Positions 15,598 through 35,756 of a stretch of 64,000 bases of DNA are shown here, one piece after another. The notes under the pieces were generated by a model. It saw nothing but the letters and a program-made list of their open reading frames with translations, did no database searches and was not told the DNA's origin. Both the position numbers and the translations under genes were made by a program. The first letter of the stretch is position 1, and every line of letters starts with the position of its first letter. The stretch covers positions 4,811,001 to 4,875,000 of the forward strand of contig JAPTOF010000016.1 of NCBI GenBank assembly GCA_028554755.1, read 5' to 3'. Source of the DNA: Cordia subcordata (taxonomy: Eukaryota > Streptophyta > Magnoliopsida > Boraginales > Cordiaceae).

Positions 15598-16266
15598 AAT
15601 TGAGAAGCAAACTATTTTGTCAACTTTGGCTTAGAAATTTCTTTGGCAGACCATTGACTTGGGTTTGTTTTCCATTGGGAGTGTGTTTTGAGAGCAGGAT
15701 AAGACAGAAAGAAGAAAAAAGGTCCCTTAATTTTACATAGTAGTTGTATAAAGATTTGGCCAACATGAAAAAAAAAAAAAGAAAGAAACGGAAGAAAAAG
15801 TTTTGTAATTCTTTTTAAACTATGTCGGAATCGCACTAAATAAAGGTCAAGGTTGTAATTCGTTTCAAGGATAAATTTTTAAAGGTTTGTAAATTTTAGA
15901 GACAAAAACTCAAAAAAGGGTAATTTAGTAACTATATTACTTTTATCAACAAAAATATAATTTTATTAGATTTGACTTAAGTCATGGATTAACAAGTAGC
16001 TAAAATCAAATATAGGGGTTAATAAGTATGTAAAAGACTAAAAGTTAGAGTTATTAGGTGGAATTAACCAAAAAAAAAAAAACTGTTTTCACTTTTTGTT
16101 TGTATAAAGTACTCATAAGCACTCAAAATAAGCACTGCCACTTTGTGTAGTGATTTCTTGCTGCCATGGCTGTTAATCTTGGCTATGAAATGCTAAGATA
16201 GCAGCTCCAAGACGCTAACTTGTCTCTTGCAAATACAACTAAAACTTGAAGCTACAACGCTTGCGT

Positions 16267-16310
16267 TTGACTGCAGGTTGCTTAGTCAAATCGAGCTGCT
16301 AAGCTTGACT
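16267..16310 (+). promoter_or_regulatory. W-box cluster upstream of gene B
   Basis: TTGACT at 16267-16272, AGTCAA at 16284-16289 and TTGACT at 16305-16310 reproduce the three cores and spacing seen at gene A (517-560). They lie about 190-230 bp upstream of the chosen ATG. Confidence 0.4.
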
Positions 16311-16496
16311 CTTGGCCGCCAATTATTCTAGCGTTCACAACAGGCTTCTTGGTTTTTCATGTCTTCTTCAGGACCTCTATTTTCCATGGTTTTGTTCCTT
16401 ATTGAGCTCTTTTTCTATTTTTTCTTTTTTTATAGTGTTAGACAGCTCACGAGTCCAAATAAGTTGCTTCAGAGCGCAAAGAAGGAGCTGAATCAT

Positions 16497-19775
<3,279 letters not shown>

Positions 19776-20005
19776 AGATCGATTACTAGTTCCTGTTTTT
19801 TGCAAGAAGAAATGAATTTCAATTTGTAATTAGCTTAATCTTCACTTTGTCTTTTTCTAATTGTACTCACATCTCTTATTAAATGGCAAGGTTAGTTAAT
19901 ACAATATTAAAGAATATCTTAGGGGTCAATGATTTAATGTAGACAACTCTATGAACAGCCTATGTACATATCATTGTGCTTGCCCGGACATAACTCCTTG
20001 ATATT

Positions 20006-20232
20006 GAGTTCGTTTAGATTGACTTTTTTCAAAAACGTTTTTTTTTAACAGCTTTTGAAAAACAACTTTTTTTTAGAAGCTGAAAATTCTGGCTTCTAAA
20101 AAAAGCTGTATTTGAGTTTTTTTCAAAGTTTCAACTTTTTTAGAAACTAAATCAAATAATTATTACAAATTTAATATAACTTTTTCAAAAAAAAATATTT
20201 TTTTCTAAAAAATATCTAATCCAAATAGGCCC
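20006..20232. mobile_element. GGGCCTGTTTGG-family MITE, copy 2
   Basis: It starts GAGTTCGTTTAGATTGACTT and ends TCTAATCCAAATAGGCCC, flanked by ATT on both sides (20003-20005 and 20233-20235). Confidence 0.75.
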
Positions 20233-20239
20233 ATTGTCA

Positions 20240-20430
20240 ATCAGTGGTGGAATACACTACCGAGCATCGCCAGCTCCGCATCACTTATGAAGGTGACACG
20301 AGTATTAATTGATTCCATTTGTCCGGAAATATGCCGGTCGCGGAGACCATACGCGCCTTCGCGCTGTCATGGACTCCGCAACAATCGGTGAAGAGCATTT
20401 CTTCTCAACGAGGGGTGAACATTTGAGTTA
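20240..20430. other. Unassigned higher-GC segment between two MITEs
   Basis: This short stretch is clearly less AT-rich than its surroundings (for example GCCGGTCGCGGAGACCATAC) and sits between MITE copies 2 and 3. It has no long open frame and I do not recognise it. It may be a gene fragment. Confidence 0.3.
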
Positions 20431-20562
20431 ATTGAGCTGGAACTGAAATCCTATTTTAATTACGAAATTTCTGATGTTTTTGAGAAATAATAGTTGAAAC
20501 CGAGCGGAACTATATTAATAATTAAAATTATTTAACTAAATATTTTGTCTGCTTTAGATTAT

Positions 20563-20795
20563 GGGTTCGTTTGGATTGGATTTTTCTAAAAGCGTTTTTT
20601 TTAATAGTTTTTGAAAAATAGTTTTTTTTTAAGCTAAAAATTTTAGTTTTTAAAAAAAAACTGTATTTGAGCTTTTTTTTAGAGTTTCGATTTTTTTGGA
20701 AGCCAAATCAAATAGTTATTGCAAATTTAATGTAACTTTTTCAAGGGAAAAAAAGTGTCTTTTTTTTTAAAAAAAAAGCCAATCCAAACAGGCCC
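20563..20795. mobile_element. GGGCCTGTTTGG-family MITE, copy 3
   Basis: It starts GGGTTCGTTTGGATTGGAT and ends AGCCAATCCAAACAGGCCC, with TAT on both sides (20560-20562 and 20796-20798). The following 20800-22257 is AT-rich; 21000-21140 contains decayed AACCGA motifs like those at 5828. No gene is seen. Confidence 0.8.
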
Positions 20796-22257
20796 TATAT
20801 ACAAACAATTTTTTTTAAAGAAAATCATACATTATTCAAACTAACCAAATTCCTTCATAATTCTAATAACCAAACTCCATTATCCATTATCAAAATTCAC
20901 ATTATGTAAGAGTCATACAAACACTTGTAAATATATATAAATGATAACTTGAAAAATAATAAATAAATATTATACAAAATTAGCTATTCAATTATTAACT
21001 GAAAATTTTTGGTAAAATAACCAAATCGAAAATCGAATTTTTCTAATTTTTGATAACCGATATTAAACTGAATATAAAAATAACTGAACCAAATTTTAAA
21101 TTTCGATTTAATTATTTGATTATATTCAAATAATGCTTATCCCTACTCTCCATTCCATTCTCTCGAACATCCACCCTAGTCGCCAGGCAAAAGATAGTCA
21201 TCCCTGCCGACGTTGACTAAACATGGAAAGAGGTGTCGCAGTTAAACTTGATGGCTGGAAGAATGGGAGGCATGGGAGGCATTGCGGAGCCAAGATCTTA
21301 GGGTCTATGAGTCCACTTATTTATGCATAATTTTCATATAATTTATGAAAAGAAATAAATTTTTTATTATTAATTATATAAAATAGTTATATATATAAAA
21401 AAAAAGTAGATAAATAATTAAATACATTGATTATAAATAAATAGTACTTTTTAATTGTGACTTGCATAACTTTGTATTTTAAAATTGTTAAATAGTCAAC
21501 TTATTATCAATAATATTATATATGTGTGCAATAACATGAAATTTTATGAAATAATTAATCCGGATCGACGGGTAAATCTTCTTAGCTAATCTTAGTCTGA
21601 AATCGTTTAAATAGTTTTAGGTATTATATTGTATATCGTCTCATTAGATCTACGGAAAAAATTGTTCCTAAAAAATTCATTTTTAAAATTTATGCATCAC
21701 ATCGATGCTTTATATATTCAACAACTAACAAATTACAAATACATTTTAAATTTAAAGAAGAAGATTTAGTCTTAATAAATAAATTAAAATAAAAAATTTA
21801 CATATAAAATTTATCAAATTTTAAGTGATTAAATTACAAACTACGAGGTAACTATTATCTCAAAAAAGTAATTGGAAAAAAAAATCTGTTGATTTAAATA
21901 ACATAAACTATGAGAAAAATTGTTAATTAAACAAAACATTATCAATTAACTTAAACTTTTCATCGTGCTACGATCGACCTCATATTGTGGTATGAAGGAG
22001 AAGGACAGAATGCGGGTAGCTTTGAAAAAATATGCCCATTTTACTTTGGAAAAGTATGTTCTAAAGTCAGCTCAAAGGCACATCGCTTTCTTTTCGAAAA
22101 AGACTAATTTTAGAACAATAAAAATTAAGATGCTTGAACTTGGCACCCTGACTTAGTTTTGCTTATGGGTGTTTTGAGGGGGGGGGGGGTTATTTTAACC
22201 TTTTGTTTAATTTTTACATTTTTTTTTAATGAAGAGGTGTCAAGGCACACCCTCAAA

Positions 22258-23325
22258 GATTTGGATCCTCTCCAGGTCAAAATTCCCTCCGAATAGCTAG
22301 AAAATGCAATATTGACAGTTGAACTTAAATGAACAAATCTAGACCATCTAATTAAAGAATCACCAATAATTTTAAAAATGACATTTATTATTTTCCTTTT
22401 TTAGTTTTCTTCCAATTAGGATCTAATCAATAATTTTTCTAATCAAAAGCTAATCAAAATATGATATTTCATTATTCTTTTCTTTATTTTTCTACTAAAC
22501 ACATTTTTAATGCCACACATGATGGTGCTCTCTCTCTCTCTTTTGTGAATCAAAATTGATTTGCGCGCCAGGCAAATACATTAACATACAAAAACCAAAG
22601 AATCGATCCTTTTGTCAACAAAACAACTTAACCATCAGATCAGAAAGCATATGCTATCGTTTTTCATAGATTAATAGGTGTTATAATGGAGCAACAACAA
22701 ATTACGTTATTAAAGCTTGTATGAGCGAAAAATTATCTCCTAACTAGGTTTCTTGCCCCACTGAGAACCTGGAAAAAAACTTTGTATTACGATTTTTCAG
22801 TTAAACAAGTGGGTATTATTATATGTTGTTTTGATCTAATGGAAGTGTTTTTGTTTGTATTAAAAAAAAGGACATGTCTTTTAATAGCTAAAAAAAAAAG
22901 AAAAAGGAGCTGCCATATCTTTTAATATTATTACAAAATATAAGAGCTCATTTTAGAAATATGCATATGAAATATCTTTAGCCATTATCTAAACAGCAAT
23001 CATGTTTCATCATCAATTTTGATTTCATGTGCAGACCAATCTTGATTCAAGAGAGAGAGAGAGAGAGAAAGAGATGCCATGTGTGGCGTTAGAAATATGA
23101 TTAGGAAAAACATAAAAAAGGAATAATTAAATATCATATTTTAATTAGCTTTTAATTAGAAAAATTGTAAAAAGGAAACATAAATATCCTTTTTCAAACT
23201 TTATTAATTCTATCTATAATTAGATGGCTTAGATTGATCTATTTAAATTTAATAGAGTGAATTGCACCTTTTAGTCACTCGGAGATAAGTTTATTCGGAG
23301 AGGATTTGAATCCCACCTCAAGCAT
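22258..23325. mobile_element. Element with about 300-bp terminal inverted repeats
   Basis: The left arm (22258-22565) and the inverse of the right arm (23030-23325) align over most of their length, including GCCACACATG next to a CT/GA repeat, AAGCTAAT-AAAATATGATAT and GATTTGGATCCTCTCC/ATTCAAATCCTCTCC. About 460 bp of unique sequence lies between. Such long arms suggest a Mutator-like or fold-back non-autonomous element. No transposase or clear target duplication was found. Confidence 0.6.
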
Positions 23326-24229
23326 TACTAGCTCCGCTAGTGATGTGATGGATCCACTAACCAAAGCGTGGAGGAGGGATGTTAAGCTAACTCCAATAGT
23401 CTTTCTATCTTTTTTTTCACATTTTGCAAGTCAAATTCAACCTTTATGTATTTAGAAGCCTCTTATATCAATTTTACTCCAATTGCTTTTCTAATTTTCT
23501 TTTTCGGGGGTTTCCTATCTCAGTTACTCTAATGGTCTCTCTACTTTTTCACTTTTTATATCTATAATTTTACTTTTAGTATTTTATTATTTATCTTTAA
23601 TATGTATTACCCAATTATATTTTTATTAAAAAATCTTGAATATATATTAAAAATTAAATATTAATTTTAAGAGATTAATTATTAAAATTAATATTTAATT
23701 TTTATAATTATTTTTATTTTATTTTCTTCCTATCAATCTTTTTTTTTTTGTTAGATCGGTTGTTTTCTTTCTTATTTATCTTTAATATTTATTTTTCTAT
23801 TATAATTTCTTATTAAAAACTTGAGTATAGTATTAAAAATTTAATTATTAAAACTAATAAAACTTGATTGTATGGAAAATAAAATTTGAGACTTACTTTG
23901 CCCAACGAATTCGGCAAGGCAAAAGGTTGAGATGGAAGCTCCATAAAAATGGCAAGGCTTTTGGAAAGACGGTTGAAGAAGAACACAAATTAACAACTTC
24001 TTAAAAATGGGGAGGAGGGGTGTTTAGCATGGCTATTGGACTCAGCCTTAGGTACAAGGGGTGGACAGGGGGATTGAGATCTTGGTTAGCTTGCAAAAAT
24101 TGGAGCATGAACACAAGTGCCTAGGATCTTCTCATAATAAATATTATCTCAAACTATTAAAAAGAGTTGAGATCATTGTTGTTACATTAAAATCAATTAG
24201 TATTAAGAAAAGTAACTCAATATTTTATA

Positions 24230-24955
24230 GCGTGAAAATGCACAAAGATGGAAGATGCAGCTATAATCTATAATAAGCTGCTTAACCAGTAGACAAGTAT
24301 GTTGATACAACAAAAGATGCATGGTGAACAAGGTTAAACTTAAGTTTTGGAGAGATAAAGATCAAACATGGATGGATAAGTGGTGGAGACGACTAAATGA
24401 AGAACTAACTCTGATATCATGTTAAAAATGACAGACTTTCATGTTAAAGTCAATTAGTGTTAATATGAATAGCAAATTAAGGATTATAAACGGTGAATTT
24501 AAAACTTTTGATTTTTTCACGTAAAATATGAATATATTGTAACACAAAAATTATTTTTGTCACTAAAAACGACTGACATGATGAATAAAGACTTGAATAA
24601 ATCATTTCTATCATACTATTTTCATATTAACATTAAAAACTTTTGTAAGATTTAGTAAATTCTACCATCCTTCCGATGGGAAATACAGCATTTGTACACC
24701 AACATCATTAATTAGTAACTCCAATGTGGTGACAATATTCCACCATTTTCTAAGATAACGCTTTGATGCCAGCACCAATAAGCATACATATGATAACTAA
24801 ATATAGCAAGTCTTCCATTTTCTCGATACATTCAACTCCTAACAGCTGTGACCTCCTAGCTTCTTTTGTTGTTGTTTCTTGAAACTTGGTATTTTGTTCA
24901 AAAAAGTTATAATTTTTTTCCAATGCACAACACGTGGATGAAAAATGGCCTTTTT
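24230..24955 (+). repeat. Displaced 3'-flank block of gene B
   Basis: It is homologous to the flank of gene A (4390-4846) and, inverted, to the flank of gene D (36490-36058). In A it begins about 430 bp after the stop codon and in D about 130 bp, but here it begins about 4.45 kb after it. The intervening 19990-24230 is therefore probably inserted sequence, including two MITEs and the long-TIR element. No gene is seen in it. Confidence 0.6.
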
Positions 24956-25249
24956 GAATCTTACGTACTAAATTTATTCGAAAGAGTCGTTTTATAAAGA
25001 CAATATTAATTTTTATTTAAAAAATTAATAGAGATGGGTCACACATAGATGATATAAGAACTAAATTAAGATTCAACTCTAATGTAATGTTAAAAATTAC
25101 TAAGGTACTATCTCAAAAATCAATCATAATAAAAATTACCAGTTTAAATGGAAGTTTGTAGCAACACCATTTGGAACAGCACCCGTGATATCTCTTATAG
25201 GTTTGTCTAATCTCCATCTATTCTCATGAAGTTTTGTCTTTTTCTCTCA

Positions 25250-25380
25250 AGCCTAACTGTTTGGCTTTGCTTATTTGTGGTTTTTAAGCACTAAATAATA
25301 AAAAATATATAAGAGGACACTTTTCTCTAGGTATTTATAAACACTAAAATAAGCCAAGCAAACACCCTCTAAGACGCTAG
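25250..25380. repeat. Short TIR element of the GTTTGGCTT-CAAACACCCTCT type
   Basis: CTGTTTGGCTTTGCTTATTT is mirrored by AATAAGCCAAGCAAACACCC over about 120 bp. Related ends are at 48007 and 60752. A neighbouring motif (GTCTTGCATGGCGG, 25380) recurs inverted near 34330. The remaining part of 24956-26440 shows no gene. Confidence 0.45.
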
Positions 25381-26442
25381 TCTTGCATGGCGGCCCCACT
25401 CACTACCAAAGTCGCAAACAACCTTCGTGGAAGTCAAATTTTCTTTTATCCTTTTTTTTTCCCCTCTTGTTCAAGACAAACTAGCTAACATGATATTTGT
25501 GCAATACACGAGTGTAATATTGATGTTCAAAAAATATACAACTTGAAGATGTGAATTTATTAATTTCAAACTGCCTTTTTTTCATCAAGAAAAAAAATCA
25601 TACACCATTTAGAATATATACTATATATTTATCCTAGTTATTTTTCTACTTTGTAAAATGTGTATTTTCACATTTATTTTTCCCGAAATTTAGAAGGTGG
25701 ATATATTTTTTTTTGGGGAGTACAATATTTGAACAATGATACTCGTGATGATTTGAATAATTTCTTTTATTTTGTTTAATTAGCTGTTTTAAAGAAGATG
25801 TGAGGATAAAATTAACATTTAGGTCGCTAGGGTAGCTGAAGGGTGCAAAATCTCATAAAAGAAAAAAAACATTAGTGGCGCCCTATTGTTATTATTATTG
25901 TGACGATAAGCATAATAATTATTATAATCGATTTGATGCATGGGGAATGGAGGTAGATTATTGATGGAAACAAGCTTTTGAGAGTGAGAATAAGCTGGTA
26001 GAATTGAGGGAGAAAAAAGTTAAAGCACTCCTTCATACAATAAAACATTAATATTATTAACTTTTTAACAAACAATAGTTAAAATGCTAAACACTAATAT
26101 GAAACTCAAATTTGTAGAACGGTAATAATTAAAAAAGTAGTGTTTTTGATCGAGTTAAAATAAGAATCATTGCTTAAAAAGTCGTTGCCAAACAAGCCCT
26201 TAGATATAATAAAGAATCTTGATTCACCAGAAAAGATCGTATCGCTTGAACCGGTCAAGTCCTTTTCTTGTTTATATACTTCTCTAGGCGCTATACAAAT
26301 CTTTTTTGGGCAAAGCATATTGAAGTCAAGTCTTCTTCTAAAAATCTTATGCATCTTCACTTTCTGTAGTCGAAATGAATCAGTCAAACAATTATTTCAA
26401 TATTTCAGCATTTAAGACTTCTTGGTTTCTAAATTTTTTTAT

Positions 26443-26568
26443 AATATCTTCCTCGGAATTACTGTAGTTTCCACAACTTATCCTCATGGAGCTGCAATGG
26501 CTCACAATATCTTCCTCTGAACCTTCGCAGTTTCCACAACTTCTCATCCTGGAGATCTTATCAAATTC
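26443..26568 (+). repeat. 63-bp imperfect tandem duplication upstream of gene C
   Basis: AATATCTTCCTC...TTTCCACAACTT...CTC occurs at 26443 and again at 26506, just before the gene C start. It creates an upstream in-frame ATG (26486), but the start aligned with the paralogs is 26606. Confidence 0.7.
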
Positions 26569-26605
26569 CTATAGTAGCTGTAGACCTCCAAAAAAGCCAT
26601 TCCAG

Positions 26606-31022
<4,417 letters not shown>

Positions 31023-31794
31023 AGATTCATGACATATTCATGGCTTTGTACAAATGAAATGAGAATTTGTTTTTCGGTTAGCAAGGACGTTAACTGACAT
31101 CCTCTTCTCTGGATATGTGTGGGACTATTTACATAAATAATATGAAAAAATTATTATGTCAAAAAATTATAAAGAGTAGGTTTCAAAATAGTATGTTTGT
31201 CTTTGAAAAAGATGTCCTCTTGAAGAAACTTCTCTTGGTCAATAAACACCTACAAAATTCTACGTGATACTTTTTGTACTTGCCATATGGATGGGAGTTT
31301 TCAATATTTATGTCATCTGTATGCTATATCAAGTACTGAAATAATGAATGCTAAAGTTTAACTTTCATAAAGTTAAAATATTTTGCCTAGACTAAAGTTT
31401 GACCTTCTCAAGGTCAAACTCTTATAATTCTTGTGAGATTTGCCCAAGAATTTTACGAACAATGCCAGAAACAAGCAAGAATCTTGCAGAATATTTATTG
31501 TTTTTTGACCAAGAAAAGTTTGTGTTCGAGGAAGACAAAATTTTTGAAGAGTTCGTCTCCTCCAATACAAACACACTATCTCAAGAATTTGCTTCCATAA
31601 CTGTCTTATTTTCGGCATACTAATCTTTTTATATTATTTATGTAAATAGATGCACCACTTGGGATTAAGAGATACCTCAAGTAATCAATAATTGAGGCTA
31701 CCTCCCCTTGTGTGACAACCTGGGTCCTAATCTTATGCGGGATGGGGTTTAGATTGGGGAGCGGGGTTCGTTAAAAGAGAAAATAGATGCCTCA

Positions 31795-31852
31795 CTTGCA
31801 TTAATCACAACTGAAAGTGCATTCTTGCATTAATCACAACTGAAAGTGCATT
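31795..31852 (+). repeat. 29-bp perfect tandem duplication
   Basis: CTTGCATTAATCACAACTGA plus nine further bases occurs twice in a row. The rest of 31023-32110 carries no gene I can support; an (AC)n/(AT)n microsatellite lies at 31949-31987. Confidence 0.85.
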
Positions 31853-32109
31853 TGTTTCAATCCAGAGATTTCATATGCCATGCTGAAGACACAGCTTAAT
31901 TCGTCTGTCCAAAGCTAAAAGTCGGACTGGCAGCACCCCACCCTTAGGACACACACACACACAAATATATATATATATATATATATAAAAGTTTCGAGTC
32001 ATCGCTATTAATAAGTGGGAGACCACTATTGACCCTTCTTAAAAAAGTAAAAAAAAGCCGAAAAAGAGGTAGTCCCTCTTCTCTGAAGCATTGTCACAAA
32101 AATTAGAGA

Positions 32110-33980
32110 GTCTAGATGAGCAAAGACCCTAACACGAGCTTATAAGAGGAAGAAAGCCTGTCTTTGATAGCGAGCCAGGACACCAAACTAAACCATACCG
32201 AGGAATATTTCTATTTCTTTTAAACCAGATGAGCTTGTTGTGCCAAGGAAAAGTAGGGCTTAAAGAACCAATAGCTTGCCAAGTAGATTTAATTCTTGCT
32301 CCGTCTCCAATGGATGGAATTATTGGCATTACTAAGATTAAGGTTAGAGATAAGAGCAGCAATCTGAGAATTAGGGGGCTGAGAGCAAAAACCATTGACC
32401 ACTTTGGCCAGAGTAGAGCATAAACAGGAACACCAGAAGAAAGGATAAAATGGTCATCAAACTGATCAATAAGAGGACACAAAAATTATGCCATGAATCA
32501 TGCCAAAACAGGGTATTCTCACTGTTGCCGAGCTTGTGAAGGATGAAAGAAAGAGACAAAGGGTGTAATTGAAGCAATTTTCTGACGCCCGAGGCGGACC
32601 ATGAGGAATAGGAATTTCCCAAATGCTGCGACCCTTGATATAATTCTTGATAATCTAAATACTCCAAACGGAACCTTCATTGTTGAACAAAATCCAAAAA
32701 AAAAATATCTAAGAACGGAGGCAGTATTGATATCCAAGAGTCTTCTAATCCGAAGCCCCCTTCATCAAGAGGAAAAGAACAAGCTATCAAAGGGCTCGTT
32801 TGGATTGGCTTTTTTCAAAAGTACTTTTTTTAACAGTTTTTGAAAAATAATTTTTTTCTAGAAGTTAAAAATTCTGACTTCTAAAAAAAACTGTATTTGA
32901 GCTCTTTTCAGTGTTTTAACTTTTTGGAAGTCAAATCAAATAATTATTACAAATTTAATGTAATTTTTTAGAGAAAAAAAAGTATTTTTTTCATGGAAAG
33001 AAGACAATCCAAATGGGCCCAAAGAGACTTTAGATTTACCACCCCAGAAAAAGATAGGCATGTGATTTTTTACCATCTTGAAAGGCCTTTAGGAAGAATG
33101 CACGAGTTGAAGCTTACCCGCGTATGAGAGAACAGAGTTGGACCAATGAACAATTCCTTTATTGATGTTATCAACAAGAGCCTGACATGTAGAATTGCCC
33201 AATTTGCCGCTAATAAGAGGAACTCCAAGGTGTCTGACAGGTAAAGTGCCTTCTCTAAAGCAAAGGTTATTGAGGATAGAATTCTTGAGTGCAAATCCAC
33301 GGCCGCGGAAAAAGACCTTCGCTTTTGGAAGGATGGAGCTGCATGCCATACATTCTAAAGAACAACTGAAGACTATTATGGAGATAACTTTAATAGAGGA
33401 AAGATCTGCACGGAATAAAACAGGAAGATCATCTGCAAAACAGAGATAGTTAAGCGATAGATTCCTGCAATTAGGGTGAAAATTAGAACTTTTGAGCTGA
33501 GAAGATTGAGACAAAAATTTTTGAAACTATCCGTGCAAATGACAAAAGAGATAAGGGGGCAAAGGATCCCCTTGTCAAAGATCCTTTGGCGCCCAGCAAA
33601 CAATCCTCCGAGATTGCCACCGATGTTGATGGTGAAGGAAGGAGAAGTGACACAGGATTGAATCCAAAGTGTTGAAATCTATTTCCTTTCCATGTGGAAA
33701 ATTAATAAAATCTTCGACCCTCGTATTGACCAATTAGTTTGTACGATGGAACGTTAGTGATTCTTCACGCAGAGAATGAGAGTGGAAAGGAAATTATCCC
33801 AACGAGTGGAATCAAAGACCATGCAGAAATCAATTTTTTAAAGAACATCGAGGACTGATGGCTTGACGTTTATGGGACAAAAGCAAATTGGTTAAAAGAA
33901 ATGATGTCGTTGAGATCATTGACAAAAATTTCTACCTGTGCTTGCATCTGCATACTAGCTAGCAGGAAAGGGACTTGTGC
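32110..33980 (-). pseudogene. Degenerate L1-type LINE fragment (reverse transcriptase to zf-RVT)
   Basis: Reading on the minus strand from about 33930, several frames give an RT path: KIDFCMVFDSTRWDNFL, FTINIGGNLGGLFAGRQRI, LSFVICTDSF, the LCFADDL box (YADD-type catalytic motif), LPVRHLGVPLISGKL and IVHWSNSVLSYAGKLQL. Further down come a zf-RVT-like LGNSENTLFWHDSWHN and PLIDQFDDHFI. Frameshifts and stops are frequent. The 5' part is absent. A MITE (32792-33020) sits inside it. Confidence 0.8.
32792..33020. mobile_element. GGGCCTGTTTGG-family MITE, copy 4, inside the LINE
   Basis: It starts GGGCTCGTTTGGATTGGCTT and ends ACAATCCAAATGGGCCC, with AAA on both sides (32789-32791 and 33021-33023). 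LINE coding similarity resumes on each side, so the MITE landed after the LINE. Confidence 0.8.
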
Positions 33981-34079
33981 TTGCATAAGAGAGGCAACAT
34001 AGAAGGCGTTTGGCGGTGCTTGTTTTTATGCTTATAAGCCTTTTTCACAAAAAGGTTAGTGGGAACTATTTTTTATTTT

Positions 34080-34271
34080 GGGCCAGTTTGGATTAACTTT
34101 TTTTTAAAAAAAAAATTTCTTAAAAAAGTTATACTAAATTTGTAATAATTATTTGATTTGATTTTAAAAAAAACTAAAATTTTGAAAAAAAATCAAATAT
34201 AGCATTTTTAAGAAATTAGAATTTTCAACTTCTCAAAGAAAACTATTAAAAAAATTAATCCAAACAAGCCC
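34080..34271. mobile_element. GGGCCTGTTTGG-family MITE, copy 5
   Basis: It starts GGGCCAGTTTGGATTAACTT and ends TTAATCCAAACAAGCCC, with TTT on both sides. At 192 bp it is a shorter variant. Confidence 0.75.
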
Positions 34272-34351
34272 TTTAAATGCCTAACCACAGCTAGGAAAGT
34301 TGTTTCCAATCTGGCGATGAGTGGGACCGCCATGCAAGACTAAGGTCTAGT

Positions 34352-34417
34352 TAGGTAGCACACTTTTAAAAATGGACGATGGAGTGTTTTGTATATTTTT
34401 AAAAATTTTAGGGGGTA
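34352..34417. repeat. Left part of a split fold-back element
   Basis: It matches the right-centre of the element at 14641-15014 (AAATGGACGATGGAGTGTTTTG, then TTTTAAAAATTTTAGGGG). The match resumes at 35757 after the probable solo LTR. Confidence 0.6.
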
Positions 34418-35751
34418 TGAGAGGCGTTGAAATCACCAAAAGTAAATTTTAATTTCTTACCTCGTAAATGAGTACGTGGTGAGAAAGGATTGAGTCCTCA
34501 GGATCGGGTAATTTAAAATATGCTAATTATGCCAAGTAAATTAATCAAATAAGTCACAATAAAAGAAGTGGGGTTTTTAATGCGAAAAAGCAAAATAAAC
34601 AAAACTGTCTAACACAGTAGACCACTGAGCGTGGACACGTAACTGGGCAAAAAATAAAAAAACGTAAATAAAAAATCAACCAAGGCACGCAATTTCAAGC
34701 TTAAATAAACACTAGAAAACGAGAAATCAATGAAAATTAAGCCTAGTCTTAAGTTTAAACTCTGTTTTGGTCTACAATTTCGATCTCATATGCAAAGATA
34801 ACTTCTACTTATTTTGATAAATCAGTTATGGTCGTCGACACAGCTTAACAACATCAATTGATAATGGTTTAGACCTCCTACGATTTTTTCCTGCTATTGC
34901 CTTACCTATTAAACGGTCTAACACTCAAGATCTATATAATGGCAACACTAAGCTATAGAAATGTCTTATCTAAAATACGATTCTCTCGCGACAATCACTC
35001 AGTTAGATTATGTATTTACACAGGAAACCCGATTACTACTATTTTTAGATTAATTAAATTAATCTATTTGGCTACCTATTATCAAGCAATTGAATAATCG
35101 TTAGCAAATTAAACAATTACAAGACAATATTAATTCTTAATACATTAAACACAAAAATACCAAAATAAAAGTGAAAGGATATAATCAGTTAGATCTCATG
35201 AAATTTTATAGAACCAAAATCTAGATTAACCCTTGGTTAAAAAGAAGTTTAGAACTCCATAGATATGGCGATAGCGCCTAAAAGAAATAAAAATATTTTC
35301 TAAATAAATTCTAGATAACTGTATGAATTGTATATAGAAAAATATAAAGGAGAAATTCCTACTTAGAGAGTCCTTATCAGATAAGGGAACTCTTAAAAAG
35401 CTAAAGAAAATAAAAAGATAACAATCCTTAATTAAAATTCTTAATGAAATAAAAGTCTTCTAGAATTATTCTCTTCACTTTCCAAAATATGGCAAGTCTT
35501 AATACAAATCCTTTCTAAGAGTGGTGCAAAAATATCTCTAGTCTCGATCAAAGCTTGGTCAATCCGGCGCAGAATCAATTTTATCAGCTACAAACGTGTC
35601 TTGAAAGCCTTTGAATCTATATATAATACGTCTAATTCTTTTTTCCAAGCATAATCATGCAAGAGCACATAAAAAGCACCAATTTAAAAGCATCCAATTC
35701 TAGAATTAAGCGCAAATAACTAAGAATTAAAGGCTTATTTTGGACTTATCA
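34418..35751. mobile_element. Probable solo LTR, 1334 bp
   Basis: It begins TGAGAGGCGTTGAAATCACC and ends TTTTGGACTTATCA, giving TG...CA ends. The flanking pentamers GGGTA (34413-34417) and GAGTA (35752-35756) match at 4 of 5. It interrupts an older fold-back element whose sequence continues on both sides. No internal retrotransposon domain is present. I read it as a solo LTR of a retrotransposon; no second LTR is in the window. Confidence 0.6.
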
Positions 35752-35756
35752 GAGTA

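Noticed and set aside
15432..15740. Arg-rich protein frame at the AGA repeat
   Set aside because: The charged run is just the translated microsatellite.
23300..23345. Possible tRNA B-box near GAGGATTTGAATCCCACC
   Set aside because: There is no matching A-box or cloverleaf; it belongs to the inverted arm of the 22258-23325 element.
26486..26605. Upstream start adding 40 residues to gene C
   Set aside because: It lies in a tandem duplication of leader sequence and would bury the signal peptide. ATG 26606 aligns with genes A and D.
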